Made by a program: the position numbers and the translations under genes. This document shows positions 26,433-35,910 of a DNA stretch of 64,000 bases, in pieces. Under the pieces are notes generated by a model. That model searched no databases and was not told the DNA's origin. It was given only the letters and a program-made list of their open reading frames with translations. This DNA comes from an uncultured Marinicella sp. GTDB lineage: Bacteria; Pseudomonadota; Gammaproteobacteria; Xanthomonadales; Marinicellaceae. The DNA lies in NCBI GenBank assembly GCA_947502925.1, contig CANNBS010000004.1, forward strand, positions 248,001 to 312,000, written 5' to 3'. The number at the start of each line of letters is the position of its first letter. The first letter of the stretch is position 1.

Positions 26433-26882
26433 GTGTTTTACGGCGAAGTGGCTTTAAATTTAGACGCAAAAGGACGGTTGGCGATACCATCAATGTATCG
26501 CGAACCGATAAGCGATGCCTGCGATAATGCCCTGGTTCTGACCTATAACGCCTATGAAAATGACTCGCTATGGCTTTACCCACAAGCCGAATGGGAGCAG
26601 GTGCGTGACAGTGTGATGGCGCTTAGCACGTTTGACCCCATGCATCGAGCCTTACAGCGGCGACTGGTGGGAAGTGCTTATCATGTCAGTCCCGATAAAG
26701 GATCGCGTATCTTATTACCGGTCACGCTGCGGCAAGTGGCGTCCATGGAAAAACGGGTGGTGATGCTGGGATTGGGTAAAAAGTTTGAGATCTGGAATGA
26801 GGATGCCTTGCACAAGCAAAGGCATGAGGTACCGGCCATGGGCGGAGAAGTTTCTGACGATATGAAATCATTGGTGTTGTAA
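26433..26882 (+). CDS. mraZ: MraZ transcriptional regulator of the dcw cluster
   Basis: A ring-forming AbrB-fold DNA-binding protein of 149 residues. Both SpoVT/AbrB-like halves are seen: ALNLDAKGRLAIP near residue 6 and HVSPDKGSRILLP near residue 84 (the family has DxxGR; the second copy here is DKGSR). The GTG at 26433 gives the usual start MFYGEVALNLD; an in-frame TTG at 26418 would lie inside the repeat region. The stop overlaps the rsmH start (TAATG). It typically represses or tunes its own operon. Confidence 0.92.
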   Translation: MFYGEVALNLDAKGRLAIPSMYREPISDACDNALVLTYNAYENDSLWLYPQAEWEQVRDSVMALSTFDPMHRALQRRLVGSAYHVSPDKGSRILLPVTLRQVASMEKRVVMLGLGKKFEIWNEDALHKQRHEVPAMGGEVSDDMKSLVL

Positions 26883-27796
26883 TGAGTCAGTCATTGCATC
26901 AAAGCGTCCTGTTGCAACATGCCACAGCGGCCCTCGCTGTCAAATCAGACGGCCATTACCTGGATGCCACCTTTGGTCGTGGCGGCCATGCCTTAGAAAT
27001 TCTCGATAACCTCTCCGGGCAGGGACGCCTGGATGTGATCGATCGTGACCCTGAAGCTTTAAAAGTGGCCAATGAGATGGCGGCTGTTGATGATCGTGTC
27101 ACTGTATATTCGGGTGATTTTGAATCGGTGATTGAACAGCAGTTAAAGCCGGGTGTTTATGATGGTGTGTTGTTTGATTTTGGGGTGTCTTCACCACAAA
27201 TCGATCAGGCCGAGCGGGGCTTTAGTTTTCAAAAAGACGGTCCCCTGGATATGCGCATGAACAACCAGCAGGGTGAAACGGCTGCTCAGTGGTTGGCTCG
27301 AGCAGATATGGATGAGATGAGAAGGGTGTTCTGGCGTTATGGTGAGGAAAAATTTGCCCGCAGAATAGCTCAGAAAATTGTCGATACTCGACAAGACAAA
27401 CCGTTAACGCGAACTAAACAACTGGCTGATCTGGTGGCTGAAGTAAATAAGGTATTTACTAAAAAAAATCCGGCCACGCGGGTTTTTCAAGCCATTCGTA
27501 TTCACATCAATGATGAACTAGGACAAATTGAGCGCAGTTTGCCGCTGGCACTGAATTTACTTAAGCCGGGCGGACGTCTGGTGGTGATTAGTTTTCATTC
27601 ACTGGAAGACCGGTTAGTAAAGCGCTTTATGAAACAACAGGCCAAGCCGGTCAAGGTCGACCGCAGGATGCCGGTGATGCCGGCGGACATGCCGCAGGCA
27701 ACCTTAAAAATTATGGGCAAAGCCGTTAAAGCCCACGAAGTGGATACCAACGTCCGAGCCCGCAGTGCGGTCATGCGAGCAGCGGAGCGCTTATGA
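26882..27796 (+). CDS. rsmH: 16S rRNA (cytosine-1402 N4)-methyltransferase
   Basis: It methylates the 16S rRNA P-site base C1402 using SAM. The opening HQSVLLQHATAAL, the SAM loop YLDATFGRGGHALEIL, LFDFGVSSPQIDQAERGFSF and DGPLDMRMN, then RVFQAIRIHINDELG and the terminal RVRARSAVMRAAERL-like end are all standard. 304 residues is typical. It is coupled to mraZ (1-nt overlap) and to ftsL (4-nt ATGA). Confidence 0.97.
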   Translation: MSQSLHQSVLLQHATAALAVKSDGHYLDATFGRGGHALEILDNLSGQGRLDVIDRDPEALKVANEMAAVDDRVTVYSGDFESVIEQQLKPGVYDGVLFDFGVSSPQIDQAERGFSFQKDGPLDMRMNNQQGETAAQWLARADMDEMRRVFWRYGEEKFARRIAQKIVDTRQDKPLTRTKQLADLVAEVNKVFTKKNPATRVFQAIRIHINDELGQIERSLPLALNLLKPGGRLVVISFHSLEDRLVKRFMKQQAKPVKVDRRMPVMPADMPQATLKIMGKAVKAHEVDTNVRARSAVMRAAERL

Positions 27797-28062
27797 ACGC
27801 GCAGCCCGTCATTACTATGGTGCTGGCCATATTACTGGCAGCGGTTTTAGTGGCTTTTGTGTTTAGCCAGAATGAAACGCGCAAGGTGTTTGCTGCCTTA
27901 CAACAGGCAGAACAGGAAAAAACCCGCATTAATGGTGAGTGGGCACGTTTACAAATTGAATTATCCACTTTGGTGAGTAACAGCCGCATTGAACATTTAG
28001 CGAAAAGTGAACTGGGCATGAAATTGCCCGAAGATGAACAGATTATGGTCATAAAACGATGA
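27793..28062 (+). CDS. ftsL: Cell division protein FtsL
   Basis: A small bitopic division protein of 89 residues. One membrane helix (about residues 7-25, VITMVLAILLAAVLVAFVF) is followed by a periplasmic coiled coil (QQAEQEKTRINGEWARLQIEL). The end IEHLAKSELGMKLPEDEQIMVI is the characteristic FtsL motif. It acts with FtsB and FtsQ at the septum. ATGA overlaps on both sides. Confidence 0.93.
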   Translation: MNAQPVITMVLAILLAAVLVAFVFSQNETRKVFAALQQAEQEKTRINGEWARLQIELSTLVSNSRIEHLAKSELGMKLPEDEQIMVIKR

Positions 28063-29789
28063 CAAAATCAGGCGCACAAATTAGTCGAACCCAATTACGC
28101 ATGTTGGCGGTCATGGCTGTACTTCTCATAGGTTTTATGGTTGTGGTGGTGCGCGCTTTTGCCATTCAGGTTAAAGGTAAAGATTTTTATCAGGCACAGG
28201 GTGAAATTCGCCACGTTAAGGAGGTTGAAATGCCGGTGTCGCGGGGTGCCATTTATGATCGCAATGGTGAGCCTTTGGCATTAAGTACAGCGATGCCGTC
28301 GGTGGGCATTGTGCCGGGGCAATTAATTGATCAATTCTCAAAAGTGGAACAGTTGGCAGAAGTGCTGCAATTAGATGCCGAAGAACTTAAACAAATTATC
28401 ACCAGTCGCACTGATCGTCAGTTTTTATTTATCAAACGGCGGATTACGCCAATGATGGCCGAAGCGGTAAAAGCCCTAGATATGCGCGGCGTGGAATTCA
28501 GAACCGAATATAAACGCTTTTATCCGACCGGTGAAATTCTTGGTAATGTGGTGGGTTTCACCAATATTGAAGATCAGGGCCAGGAAGGACTTGAGCGTAC
28601 CTATGACAATTGGTTAACAGGTACGTCAGGTAAAAAAACCGTGGTTAAAGATTTATTGGGTCATGCTGTGGCTGATATTGATGTGGATGAAATTAAAGCC
28701 CCAAAGCCGGGTAAGGATTTATATTTAAGTCTTGACCGGCGCTTGCAGTACGCGGCTTATCTGGCGCTGAAAAAAGTGGTTTATCAGCATCAGGCCAAAT
28801 CCGGTTCGGTGGTCGTGCTCGATGTCAGTACCGGCGAGGTGTTGGCGATGGCTAACATGCCGTCATTTAATCCCAACGGCAGTAAAGAAGACAATAACGG
28901 CTGGCGTAATCGGGCAGTTACGGATATTTATGAACCGGGTTCTGTCATGAAGCCCTTTGCCATTGTTGCGGCCCTGGAAAGCGGTCAGTTTACTCGCAGC
29001 TCAATTATCGATACCTCGCCCGGCGTCTATGAAGTGGATGGATTTGTGATTCATGATTTTCGTGATTACGGCGAGCTTTCTTTAGTGGACATTTTGGTTA
29101 AATCAAGCAACATCGGGGTGGCTAAGCTGGTCTTGGATTTAGGCCAGGAACATTTATGGGATGTGTATCATCGCTTTGGCTTCGGCCAGTCCACCGGCAG
29201 TGGTTTTATCGGTGAGTCTGCCGGCTATTTGCCACCACACAACCGCTGGCGAACCGTCGATCATGCGGCCTTATCGCGAGGTTATAATTTATCGGCGACC
29301 ACTTTGCAGCTGGCCTCCGCTTATGCCGTATTTGCCAACAAGGGGCGCTATCGGGCACCTACTTTTATCAAGAACAGCTTAAATGAAGAGCGTGCCATTA
29401 TCGATCCGGCGATGGCCGCAACAGTCAGTGAAATGCTGTCTCATGTGGTCACCGATAATGCCGGGCACCGTGCGGGTTTGTCCAATTACAGTGTGGCCGG
29501 TAAAACAGGCACCGCCAGAATCGCTGAAGATGGCGGTTATTCAGATAACTACATGGCCTCTTTTGTGGGTTTTTCGCCAGTCAGTCGGCCGCGTTTGGTG
29601 GTGGCGGTAAACATTAACAGTCCGCAAGGAGAAGCCTATTACGGCGGGCAGGTGGCGGCCCCTTTGTTTGCTGAGGTGATGAAAACCGGTTTGCGGTTAC
29701 TTAATGTGCCCGCTGATGAAGCGCCTTTAACGGCCCAGGAAAAAACACCAGAAAAAACACTGCAAAGCACAGAGGACACACATGGCTAA
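28059..29789 (+). CDS. ftsI: Peptidoglycan D,D-transpeptidase FtsI (PBP3)
   Basis: The septal transpeptidase. One N-terminal membrane helix (about residues 14-34) is followed by the dimerisation region starting PVSRGAIYDRNGEPLA. The transpeptidase motifs are S295-x-x-K298 (GSVMKPF), SSN (VKSSNIGVAK) and K482-T-G-T. 576 residues is normal. It overlaps ftsL by 4 nt and murE by 8 nt. The last ~30 residues are a low-complexity E/T/P-rich tail. Confidence 0.97.
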   Translation: MTKSGAQISRTQLRMLAVMAVLLIGFMVVVVRAFAIQVKGKDFYQAQGEIRHVKEVEMPVSRGAIYDRNGEPLALSTAMPSVGIVPGQLIDQFSKVEQLAEVLQLDAEELKQIITSRTDRQFLFIKRRITPMMAEAVKALDMRGVEFRTEYKRFYPTGEILGNVVGFTNIEDQGQEGLERTYDNWLTGTSGKKTVVKDLLGHAVADIDVDEIKAPKPGKDLYLSLDRRLQYAAYLALKKVVYQHQAKSGSVVVLDVSTGEVLAMANMPSFNPNGSKEDNNGWRNRAVTDIYEPGSVMKPFAIVAALESGQFTRSSIIDTSPGVYEVDGFVIHDFRDYGELSLVDILVKSSNIGVAKLVLDLGQEHLWDVYHRFGFGQSTGSGFIGESAGYLPPHNRWRTVDHAALSRGYNLSATTLQLASAYAVFANKGRYRAPTFIKNSLNEERAIIDPAMAATVSEMLSHVVTDNAGHRAGLSNYSVAGKTGTARIAEDGGYSDNYMASFVGFSPVSRPRLVVAVNINSPQGEAYYGGQVAAPLFAEVMKTGLRLLNVPADEAPLTAQEKTPEKTLQSTEDTHG

Positions 29790-31269
29790 GCGCATGACAT
29801 TGTCCAAATTGTTAAACATAGTTGGTTACACCGGACAGGTTGATAAGGAACTGACCGTGACTGGTTTGGCCATCGACAGTCGTGAAGTTCAAACCGGTGA
29901 TGTGTTTGTGGCTTTGGCCGGGCATCAGCAACATGGAATAGACTATGCGCATCAAGCGATTCAACAAGGAGCTGTGGCGATATTAGCAGAAACACCGATA
30001 CCTCAGAAATTGAATAAACAAGCCCCCAATATCCCGGTGTATGAAGTCAGTCATTTAACGCAACAATTGGGTGTTTTAGCGGCAGAATTCTATAACCATC
30101 CGAGTCAGAAAATTAAAGTCATCGCCATCACCGGAACCAATGGTAAAACCTCAACCGCCTGGTTATTGGTACAGGCTTTGGGCTATTTAGACGAAAAAGC
30201 CGCGTATATGGGCACTCTGGGCGTGGGCGCTTTGGAGTCGTTGGCCAAATTGCCCAATACCACACCATCGGCATTACATATTCAAAGACATTTGGCCGCC
30301 CTGGTAGAGGCTGGTTATCAGCGTGTTTGTTTGGAAGCTTCTTCTCACGCTTTGGTACAAGGCCGACTCAACGGTTTAAATATTGACACCGCAATACTCA
30401 CCAACATCAGTCAGGATCATCTGGATTATCATCAGACCATGGCCGCCTACGCAGGGGCCAAACAACATTTGTTTACAGATTTTGAGCTGCGTCATGCGGT
30501 GATAAACAGTGATGATCATTATGGTCGGCAGTGGTTACAAGCCGGTATTAAAGCAGACAAAATCAGTGTCTATGGCCAGTCTGAAACAAACACTCAACAC
30601 AATCACTGTGCTCAAGATATTCAATTAAAAGAAGCCGGACTGGCTTTTCAGTGGCGTCATAATGAACATAGTTATCGTGTCATCAGTTCTTTATTGGGAC
30701 GTTTTAATGTGGACAATCTGCTGGCGGTGATGGCGTCGCTGGTGGAAATGGGTTTCAATACCACGCAAATCGGTGAGGCGGTGTCACAACTGACACCGGT
30801 ACCCGGGCGCATGAATGTGATTCGTCTGACTCATAAAGACGTGACCGTGGTGATTGATTTTGCCCACACACCGGATGCTTTGGAACAGGTATTGATGGCT
30901 TTAGGCGGTCATTGCCAACATGAATTGTGGTGCGTGTTTGGCTGTGGTGGTGATCGTGATACCGATAAACGCCCACAAATGGGAAAAATTGCTGAACGAT
31001 ATGCCAATCGTGTGATTGTCACCGATGACAACCCGCGTTTTGAGTCTGCGAAACAGATTGCTGCGGATATTGCGAAAGGCATGAACGCGCAACCGTTAAT
31101 TATCCACAATCGGAAAGCCGCCATAGAACAGGCCTTAGGGCAGTCGGTGGCCGGTGATGTGGTGCTGATTGCCGGCAAAGGCCATGAAACCACCCAGCAA
31201 ATTAACGACCAATACATTGAATTTAATGATGCTCAGGTGGTGCACAACTGGCAGGAGGCGGCGGCATGA
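29782..31269 (+). CDS. murE: UDP-MurNAc-L-Ala-D-Glu:meso-diaminopimelate ligase
   Basis: It adds the third stem-peptide residue in the cytosol using ATP. The ATP loop is AITGTNGKTSTAWL. The carbamoyl-Lys region CLEASSHALVQGRL and the DNPRFE signature (VTDDNPRFESAKQ) mark a diaminopimelate-type MurE. The C-terminal GKGHETTQ is present. 495 residues. It overlaps ftsI by 8 nt (ATGGCTAA) and murF by 4 nt. Its substrate contains a D-Glu added upstream; the usual murD gene for that step is absent from this cluster. Confidence 0.97.
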   Translation: MAKRMTLSKLLNIVGYTGQVDKELTVTGLAIDSREVQTGDVFVALAGHQQHGIDYAHQAIQQGAVAILAETPIPQKLNKQAPNIPVYEVSHLTQQLGVLAAEFYNHPSQKIKVIAITGTNGKTSTAWLLVQALGYLDEKAAYMGTLGVGALESLAKLPNTTPSALHIQRHLAALVEAGYQRVCLEASSHALVQGRLNGLNIDTAILTNISQDHLDYHQTMAAYAGAKQHLFTDFELRHAVINSDDHYGRQWLQAGIKADKISVYGQSETNTQHNHCAQDIQLKEAGLAFQWRHNEHSYRVISSLLGRFNVDNLLAVMASLVEMGFNTTQIGEAVSQLTPVPGRMNVIRLTHKDVTVVIDFAHTPDALEQVLMALGGHCQHELWCVFGCGGDRDTDKRPQMGKIAERYANRVIVTDDNPRFESAKQIAADIAKGMNAQPLIIHNRKAAIEQALGQSVAGDVVLIAGKGHETTQQINDQYIEFNDAQVVHNWQEAAA

Positions 31270-32609
31270 TTAAGATGCAATTGCACCAGATCGCCACTTT
31301 GTTAAGTGCACGTTTGGTAGGCAAGGATGTGCGCATTAAAGGTGTAACAACCGATTCGAGGCAGGTTCAGTCCGGTCAGCTTTTTGTGGCTTTATCCGGT
31401 GATAATTTCAATGGCGCGGATTTTTGTCAACAAGCGGCGTCATCCGGTACGGTGGCGGTTTTGGTGGATCAGCCTGTGGACGTATCTGTGCCACAAATTA
31501 TATGTGCTGACACGCAAAAAGCACTGGCCGCGCTGGCCAGCGCCTGGTTACAACAAAATCAGGCTAAAGTGATTGGTATCACCGGCTCTAATGGCAAAAC
31601 CACCGTCAAAAACATGCTATACAGTGTGCTCAAGCGGCACAGCACAGTACAAGCCACTGTTGGTAACTTTAATAACGAAATCGGCTTGCCGCTGACAGTA
31701 CTGGAATTGAAGCCTGACACCGAATATTTAATTCTGGAAATGGGTGCAGGACAGCCCGGTGACATAGCCTATTTATGCGATATTGCGCCACCGGATGTGG
31801 CGCTGGTTAATAACATTAGTGACGCTCATGTGGGGCGTTTTGGAAGCCTTAAAGCCATTGCCCAGACCAAAGGCGAGATTTATCGGCACTTGAAAACCGG
31901 TGGTTTGGCGGTGGTTAATGCCGATGATGATTTTAACGACAGTTGGTCATGGCCGAAAACGGCCACCTGTATTACTTTTGGCAACCGGTCAGGTGTTGAT
32001 TATCAGCTGAAGAAAACTGTTGATGGCAAATTTTTTGTCCGTTTAACCAATGGTGGAGTCATACAACTACAACTGCCGGTCAGTGGTCGCCATAATGTCA
32101 TGAATGCCGCCGCAGTGGTGGCCATGGCAGATGGCATGGGTGTGGCTGCTGATTTAATTGAATATGGATTAAACCACTTTAAACCTGAAGCCGGCCGTGT
32201 TCAACAGCATAAATTTAAACAAGGCGGTGTTTTGATTGACGACAGCTATAACGCCAATCCGGCGTCTATGCAAGCCGCTCTTTCGGTGCTGTCAGCATTG
32301 CCTGAACCGCACATTTTTATATGTGGAGACATGTTGGAGCTGGGCGATGCCGCAGAACAAGCCCACCGGGATTTGGGGCATCAAGCCCAGACACGGGGTA
32401 TTCATCAGGTATATGCAATTGGTGAATGGGCCGAGGCAGTGTGTGCGGGTTTCGGTGAGAAAAATTGTCAGGCTTTTCAAAGCACCGATCAATTGAGCGC
32501 AGCTGTAAAGAATCATTTAACCGGACAGGAAAGTGTCCTGGTGAAAGCGTCCCGAGGTCTGCGACTGGAACGGGTGGTGGACGCACTATTGGCGGAGACA
32601 GCGGCATGA
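31266..32609 (+). CDS. murF: UDP-MurNAc-tripeptide:D-Ala-D-Ala ligase
   Basis: It completes the UDP-MurNAc-pentapeptide. Seen are the N-terminal substrate domain ([18 protein letters not shown]), the ATP loop [15 protein letters not shown], the region [14 protein letters not shown] typical of MurF, and [15 protein letters not shown]. The C-terminal domain includes [23 protein letters not shown]. 447 residues. It is coupled to murE and mraY by ATGA overlaps. A second ATG three codons on (31275) is possible. Confidence 0.97.
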   Translation: MIKMQLHQIATLLSARLVGKDVRIKGVTTDSRQVQSGQLFVALSGDNFNGADFCQQAASSGTVAVLVDQPVDVSVPQIICADTQKALAALASAWLQQNQAKVIGITGSNGKTTVKNMLYSVLKRHSTVQATVGNFNNEIGLPLTVLELKPDTEYLILEMGAGQPGDIAYLCDIAPPDVALVNNISDAHVGRFGSLKAIAQTKGEIYRHLKTGGLAVVNADDDFNDSWSWPKTATCITFGNRSGVDYQLKKTVDGKFFVRLTNGGVIQLQLPVSGRHNVMNAAAVVAMADGMGVAADLIEYGLNHFKPEAGRVQQHKFKQGGVLIDDSYNANPASMQAALSVLSALPEPHIFICGDMLELGDAAEQAHRDLGHQAQTRGIHQVYAIGEWAEAVCAGFGEKNCQAFQSTDQLSAAVKNHLTGQESVLVKASRGLRLERVVDALLAETAA

Positions 32610-33688
32610 TGTATTGGTTAGCGGAGCAACTGCAAGCCCACTTTTCCTGGATGAATGTGTTTGGTTATTTAACGTTCAGAGCAGTGGTGGCGGCCTTAAC
32701 GGCACTGATACTGTCATTGATGCTCGGTGGTCGTTTTATTGCCTGGTTAAAAGCCAAACAAATTGGCCAGCAGGTGCGTAAAATCGGTCCTGAAAGTCAT
32801 TTAAGTAAGCAGGGCACGCCGACAATGGGCGGCAGCATGATTCTGGTGATTATTGTGTTGGCCACTTTATTATGGGCCGATTTAAGTAACCATTATATCT
32901 GGCTGTCCTTGTTTGTGATTGTCGGCTTTGGCTTAATCGGCTGGCTCGATGATTTTAAAAAAATTCACCGCAAAAACTCAGACGGTCTGGCCGCTCGGTA
33001 TAAATATTCACTGCAGTCTTTAATCGGCTTGGCGGCGGTGTTGTATCTCTATTATTTTGGCCACAGCAGTATTCAGGAACAACTGGTGGTGCCGATGATT
33101 ACCGATTTTAACTGGCATTTAGGTTGGTTGACGATTCCATTGGGATATTTTGTGATTGTCGGTGCCAGTAATGCGGTGAATTTAACCGATGGCCTGGATG
33201 GTCTGGCCATTATGCCGACTGTTTTGGTGGCCTCCGCTTTAGGTGTGTTTGCCTATGTGGCCGGTAACACGGTCATCAGTGAATACCTGATTCTGCCGTT
33301 TGTGCCGGGTGCTGGAGAACTGGCCATATTTTGTGCCACCATTGTGGGCTCCGGTTTAGGTTTTCTGTGGTACAACACCTATCCGGCGCAAGTATTTATG
33401 GGCGATGTCGGTGCCCTGGCATTGGGTGCAGCGCTGGGTCTGGTGGCTTTTATCACCCGCCAGGAATTTGTGTTTTTTATTATGGCCGGTGTGTTTGTGA
33501 TGGAAACCGCTTCGGTGATGTTACAGGTGGCATCCTTTAAATTGCGCGGTAAACGCATTTTCAGAATGGCACCGATTCACCATCATTTTGAATTAAAAGG
33601 CTGGGCCGAACCGAAAGTGATTGTGCGGTTTTGGATTATCGCCATTATTTTGGTTTTGGTTGGTCTTGCGACCTTGAAAATACGCTAA
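32606..33688 (+). CDS. mraY: Phospho-N-acetylmuramoyl-pentapeptide transferase
   Basis: This integral membrane enzyme makes lipid I from UDP-MurNAc-pentapeptide and undecaprenyl phosphate. The start is set at ATG 32606, which overlaps the murF stop (ATGA) and gives 360 residues, the exact family length. Key parts: [28 protein letters not shown] with the conserved Asp pair, [27 protein letters not shown] and the [14 protein letters not shown] loop. Ten membrane helices are expected. Only 3 bp separate it from ftsW, where murD would normally be. Confidence 0.97.
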   Translation: MMYWLAEQLQAHFSWMNVFGYLTFRAVVAALTALILSLMLGGRFIAWLKAKQIGQQVRKIGPESHLSKQGTPTMGGSMILVIIVLATLLWADLSNHYIWLSLFVIVGFGLIGWLDDFKKIHRKNSDGLAARYKYSLQSLIGLAAVLYLYYFGHSSIQEQLVVPMITDFNWHLGWLTIPLGYFVIVGASNAVNLTDGLDGLAIMPTVLVASALGVFAYVAGNTVISEYLILPFVPGAGELAIFCATIVGSGLGFLWYNTYPAQVFMGDVGALALGAALGLVAFITRQEFVFFIMAGVFVMETASVMLQVASFKLRGKRIFRMAPIHHHFELKGWAEPKVIVRFWIIAIILVLVGLATLKIR

Positions 33689-33691
33689 ATT

Positions 33692-34867
33692 ATGTCAGCT
33701 AAAGCCCGTAAAAATAAACAGATTCATTGGTACCAGGTGGGTGTCGATGGCTGGCTGTGTGCGGCTTTTTTTAGTTTGTTATTTATTGGTGTTGTGATGG
33801 TGGCTTCGGCTTCGGTGGCCGTGGCCGAAAATGCCACCGGTGATGCCTTTTATTACTTGAAAAAACATCTGCTGTTTATTGCCATCAGTTTAGTAGGTGC
33901 CTGGATGGTGCTCAATATTCCTGTGAATTGGTATCAGCGATTAAGCCGGCCGGCTTTGATTGTGGCAATGCTTTTGTTGATTGTGATGATGATTCCGGGT
34001 ATCGGTATTGAAGTTAACGGTGCCAGACGGTGGTTAAATTTGGGTGTGGGTCGTTTTCAGGTGGTTGAAGCGGTGAAATTGGCTTTGATTATGTCCCTGG
34101 CAGCTTATGTGGTCAAACACGAACAGGCCATTCGACAATCGATGTTGGGTGTTCTCAGGCCCATTATCTTAACCGCTGTGATTGTGGGTTTGTTGTTAAT
34201 ACAGCCTGATTTTGGTTCGGGTGTTTTATTAATGGCCATTACACTCATTATGGTGTATATCGCCGGAGCCCGTTACCGTGATTTAACACTCATCGGATTA
34301 ATCAGTGGTTCAGCGATTCTGGTGTTGGCGTGGGCAGAACCCTATCGGGTCAAACGTCTGGTTAATTTTACCGATCCCTGGCAGGATCCGTTTAATGCCG
34401 GCTTTCAATTGGTACAAGCGTTGATTGCCGTGGGCCGTGGTGAGTTTAGTGGTGTTGGTATCGGCGCCGGTATTCAGAAGTTGTTTTATTTGCCTGAAGC
34501 ACACACCGATTTTATTTTTGCGGTGTATGCAGAGGAATTGGGTTTCTTGGGTGTTTTGTTAATGGTGGGATTATTTATTCTGTTATTTATAAGAATATTT
34601 AAAATCTCGCGACAGGCTTTTATTAACGGCCAGATATATGGCGGCTTTTTGTGTTCCGGTATTGTGGTTTGGCTGGCATTACAGACTTTTTTAAGCATGG
34701 GCGTTAACTTGGGCTTATTACCGACCAAAGGATTGACCTTGCCGTTTATCTCATCAGGCGGTAGCGCCATTATGATGAATATATTGGCGGTGGCGGTGGT
34801 GTTGCGGGTGTCTTATGAAAACCGCAAAATGAATTTCAGGCTCACTAAGCAGGAGGCCAAGGCATGA
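33692..34867 (+). CDS. ftsW: Septal SEDS glycosyltransferase FtsW
   Basis: The SEDS-family peptidoglycan polymerase of the divisome, paired with FtsI. It has ten membrane helices over 391 residues. Conserved blocks include GIEVNGARRWLNLGVGRFQ with the ARRW motif, LLIQPDFGSGVLLM with the catalytic Asp region, ESHTDFIFAV-type PEAHTDFIFAVYAEELGFLG, and the end LPFISSGGSAIMMNILAVAVVLRVS. It is separated from mraY by 3 bp and overlaps murG by 4 nt. Confidence 0.96.
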   Translation: MSAKARKNKQIHWYQVGVDGWLCAAFFSLLFIGVVMVASASVAVAENATGDAFYYLKKHLLFIAISLVGAWMVLNIPVNWYQRLSRPALIVAMLLLIVMMIPGIGIEVNGARRWLNLGVGRFQVVEAVKLALIMSLAAYVVKHEQAIRQSMLGVLRPIILTAVIVGLLLIQPDFGSGVLLMAITLIMVYIAGARYRDLTLIGLISGSAILVLAWAEPYRVKRLVNFTDPWQDPFNAGFQLVQALIAVGRGEFSGVGIGAGIQKLFYLPEAHTDFIFAVYAEELGFLGVLLMVGLFILLFIRIFKISRQAFINGQIYGGFLCSGIVVWLALQTFLSMGVNLGLLPTKGLTLPFISSGGSAIMMNILAVAVVLRVSYENRKMNFRLTKQEAKA

Positions 34868-35910
34868 ATTTTGTGATTATGGCCGGTGGCACCGGTGGAC
34901 ATATTTTTCCGGGCATTTCAGTGGCCAAAGCCCTGCAAAAACGTGGTCATACGGTATTTTGGATCGGTGCCAAAGGCGGCATGGAAGAGCGCATTGTCCG
35001 TCAATATGGTATTCGATTAAAACTGTTAAAAGTTAAACCTCTGCGAGGTAAAGGCCTCATCAGAAAAATAGTGACACCTTTTCGGGTGTTAACAGCCACC
35101 TGGCAAGCACGTCGTTTTATGCAGAAAGAAAACATTGATGTGGCCATTTCCATGGGTGGCTATGTGGCAGCACCGGGCGGTCTGGCCACACGCTTTTGTG
35201 GTACAAAACTGGTGGTGCATGAACAGAACAGTTTATTTGGCATGACCAACCGTATCTTAGCCAAACATGCCGACCAGGTGTTAACCGGTTTTGACCTGTC
35301 AGGTTTATATGGTTCCCAATGGGTGGGTAATCCGGTGCGTGGCTCGATTGTTGAAGCGCCCAAAAAAGAGCAGTCTGAAACGCCGCTTCAGGTGTTGATA
35401 ATGGGTGGTTCATTGGGCGCACAAAGTCTCAATCGGATCTTACCTAAAACCTTAAAAGAACCCATCGAACAGGGGCGCATTCAGGTGTGGCACCAGTGCG
35501 GTAAAAACAATGCCGAAACCACGCGAGAGGCCTATGGCCAGCAGCAGTCACAAGTTCAGGTGGATGAGTTTATTCACAATATGTCAAAAGCCTATCGTTG
35601 GGCTGATGTCTGTATTGCCCGTGCCGGTGCTTTGACACTGGCTGAGTTAACCGCCATGCACTTACCGGCTTTATTGGTGCCTTTTCCCCATGCCGTGGAT
35701 GACCACCAAACCAAAAATGCCATGTATTTAGTCAATCACCAGGCCGCCCTGATTTGGTCAGAAAACAGCTCATCGGATGAACTCAATGCGCAGATTGAAC
35801 AATTATTTGATGCCGGACAACAACAAAAGATGCGACAGGCTTTGAAGCAGATTGCCAAACCGGATGTGGCCAATCGAATCGCCGATATTTGTGAGCAGGT
35901 GGCGGTATGA
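34864..35910 (+). CDS. murG: UDP-GlcNAc:lipid I N-acetylglucosaminyltransferase MurG
   Basis: The peripheral inner-membrane GT-B enzyme that makes lipid II. Loop 1 is GGTGGHIFPG near residues 8-17. Further motifs are SMGGYVAAPGGLA, VHEQNSLFGMTNR, IMGGSLGAQSLN and SRAGALTLAEL-type IARAGALTLAELTA, then PFPHAVDDHQTKNA. 348 residues is normal. It overlaps ftsW and murC by ATGA. Confidence 0.97.
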   Translation: MNFVIMAGGTGGHIFPGISVAKALQKRGHTVFWIGAKGGMEERIVRQYGIRLKLLKVKPLRGKGLIRKIVTPFRVLTATWQARRFMQKENIDVAISMGGYVAAPGGLATRFCGTKLVVHEQNSLFGMTNRILAKHADQVLTGFDLSGLYGSQWVGNPVRGSIVEAPKKEQSETPLQVLIMGGSLGAQSLNRILPKTLKEPIEQGRIQVWHQCGKNNAETTREAYGQQQSQVQVDEFIHNMSKAYRWADVCIARAGALTLAELTAMHLPALLVPFPHAVDDHQTKNAMYLVNHQAALIWSENSSSDELNAQIEQLFDAGQQQKMRQALKQIAKPDVANRIADICEQVAV

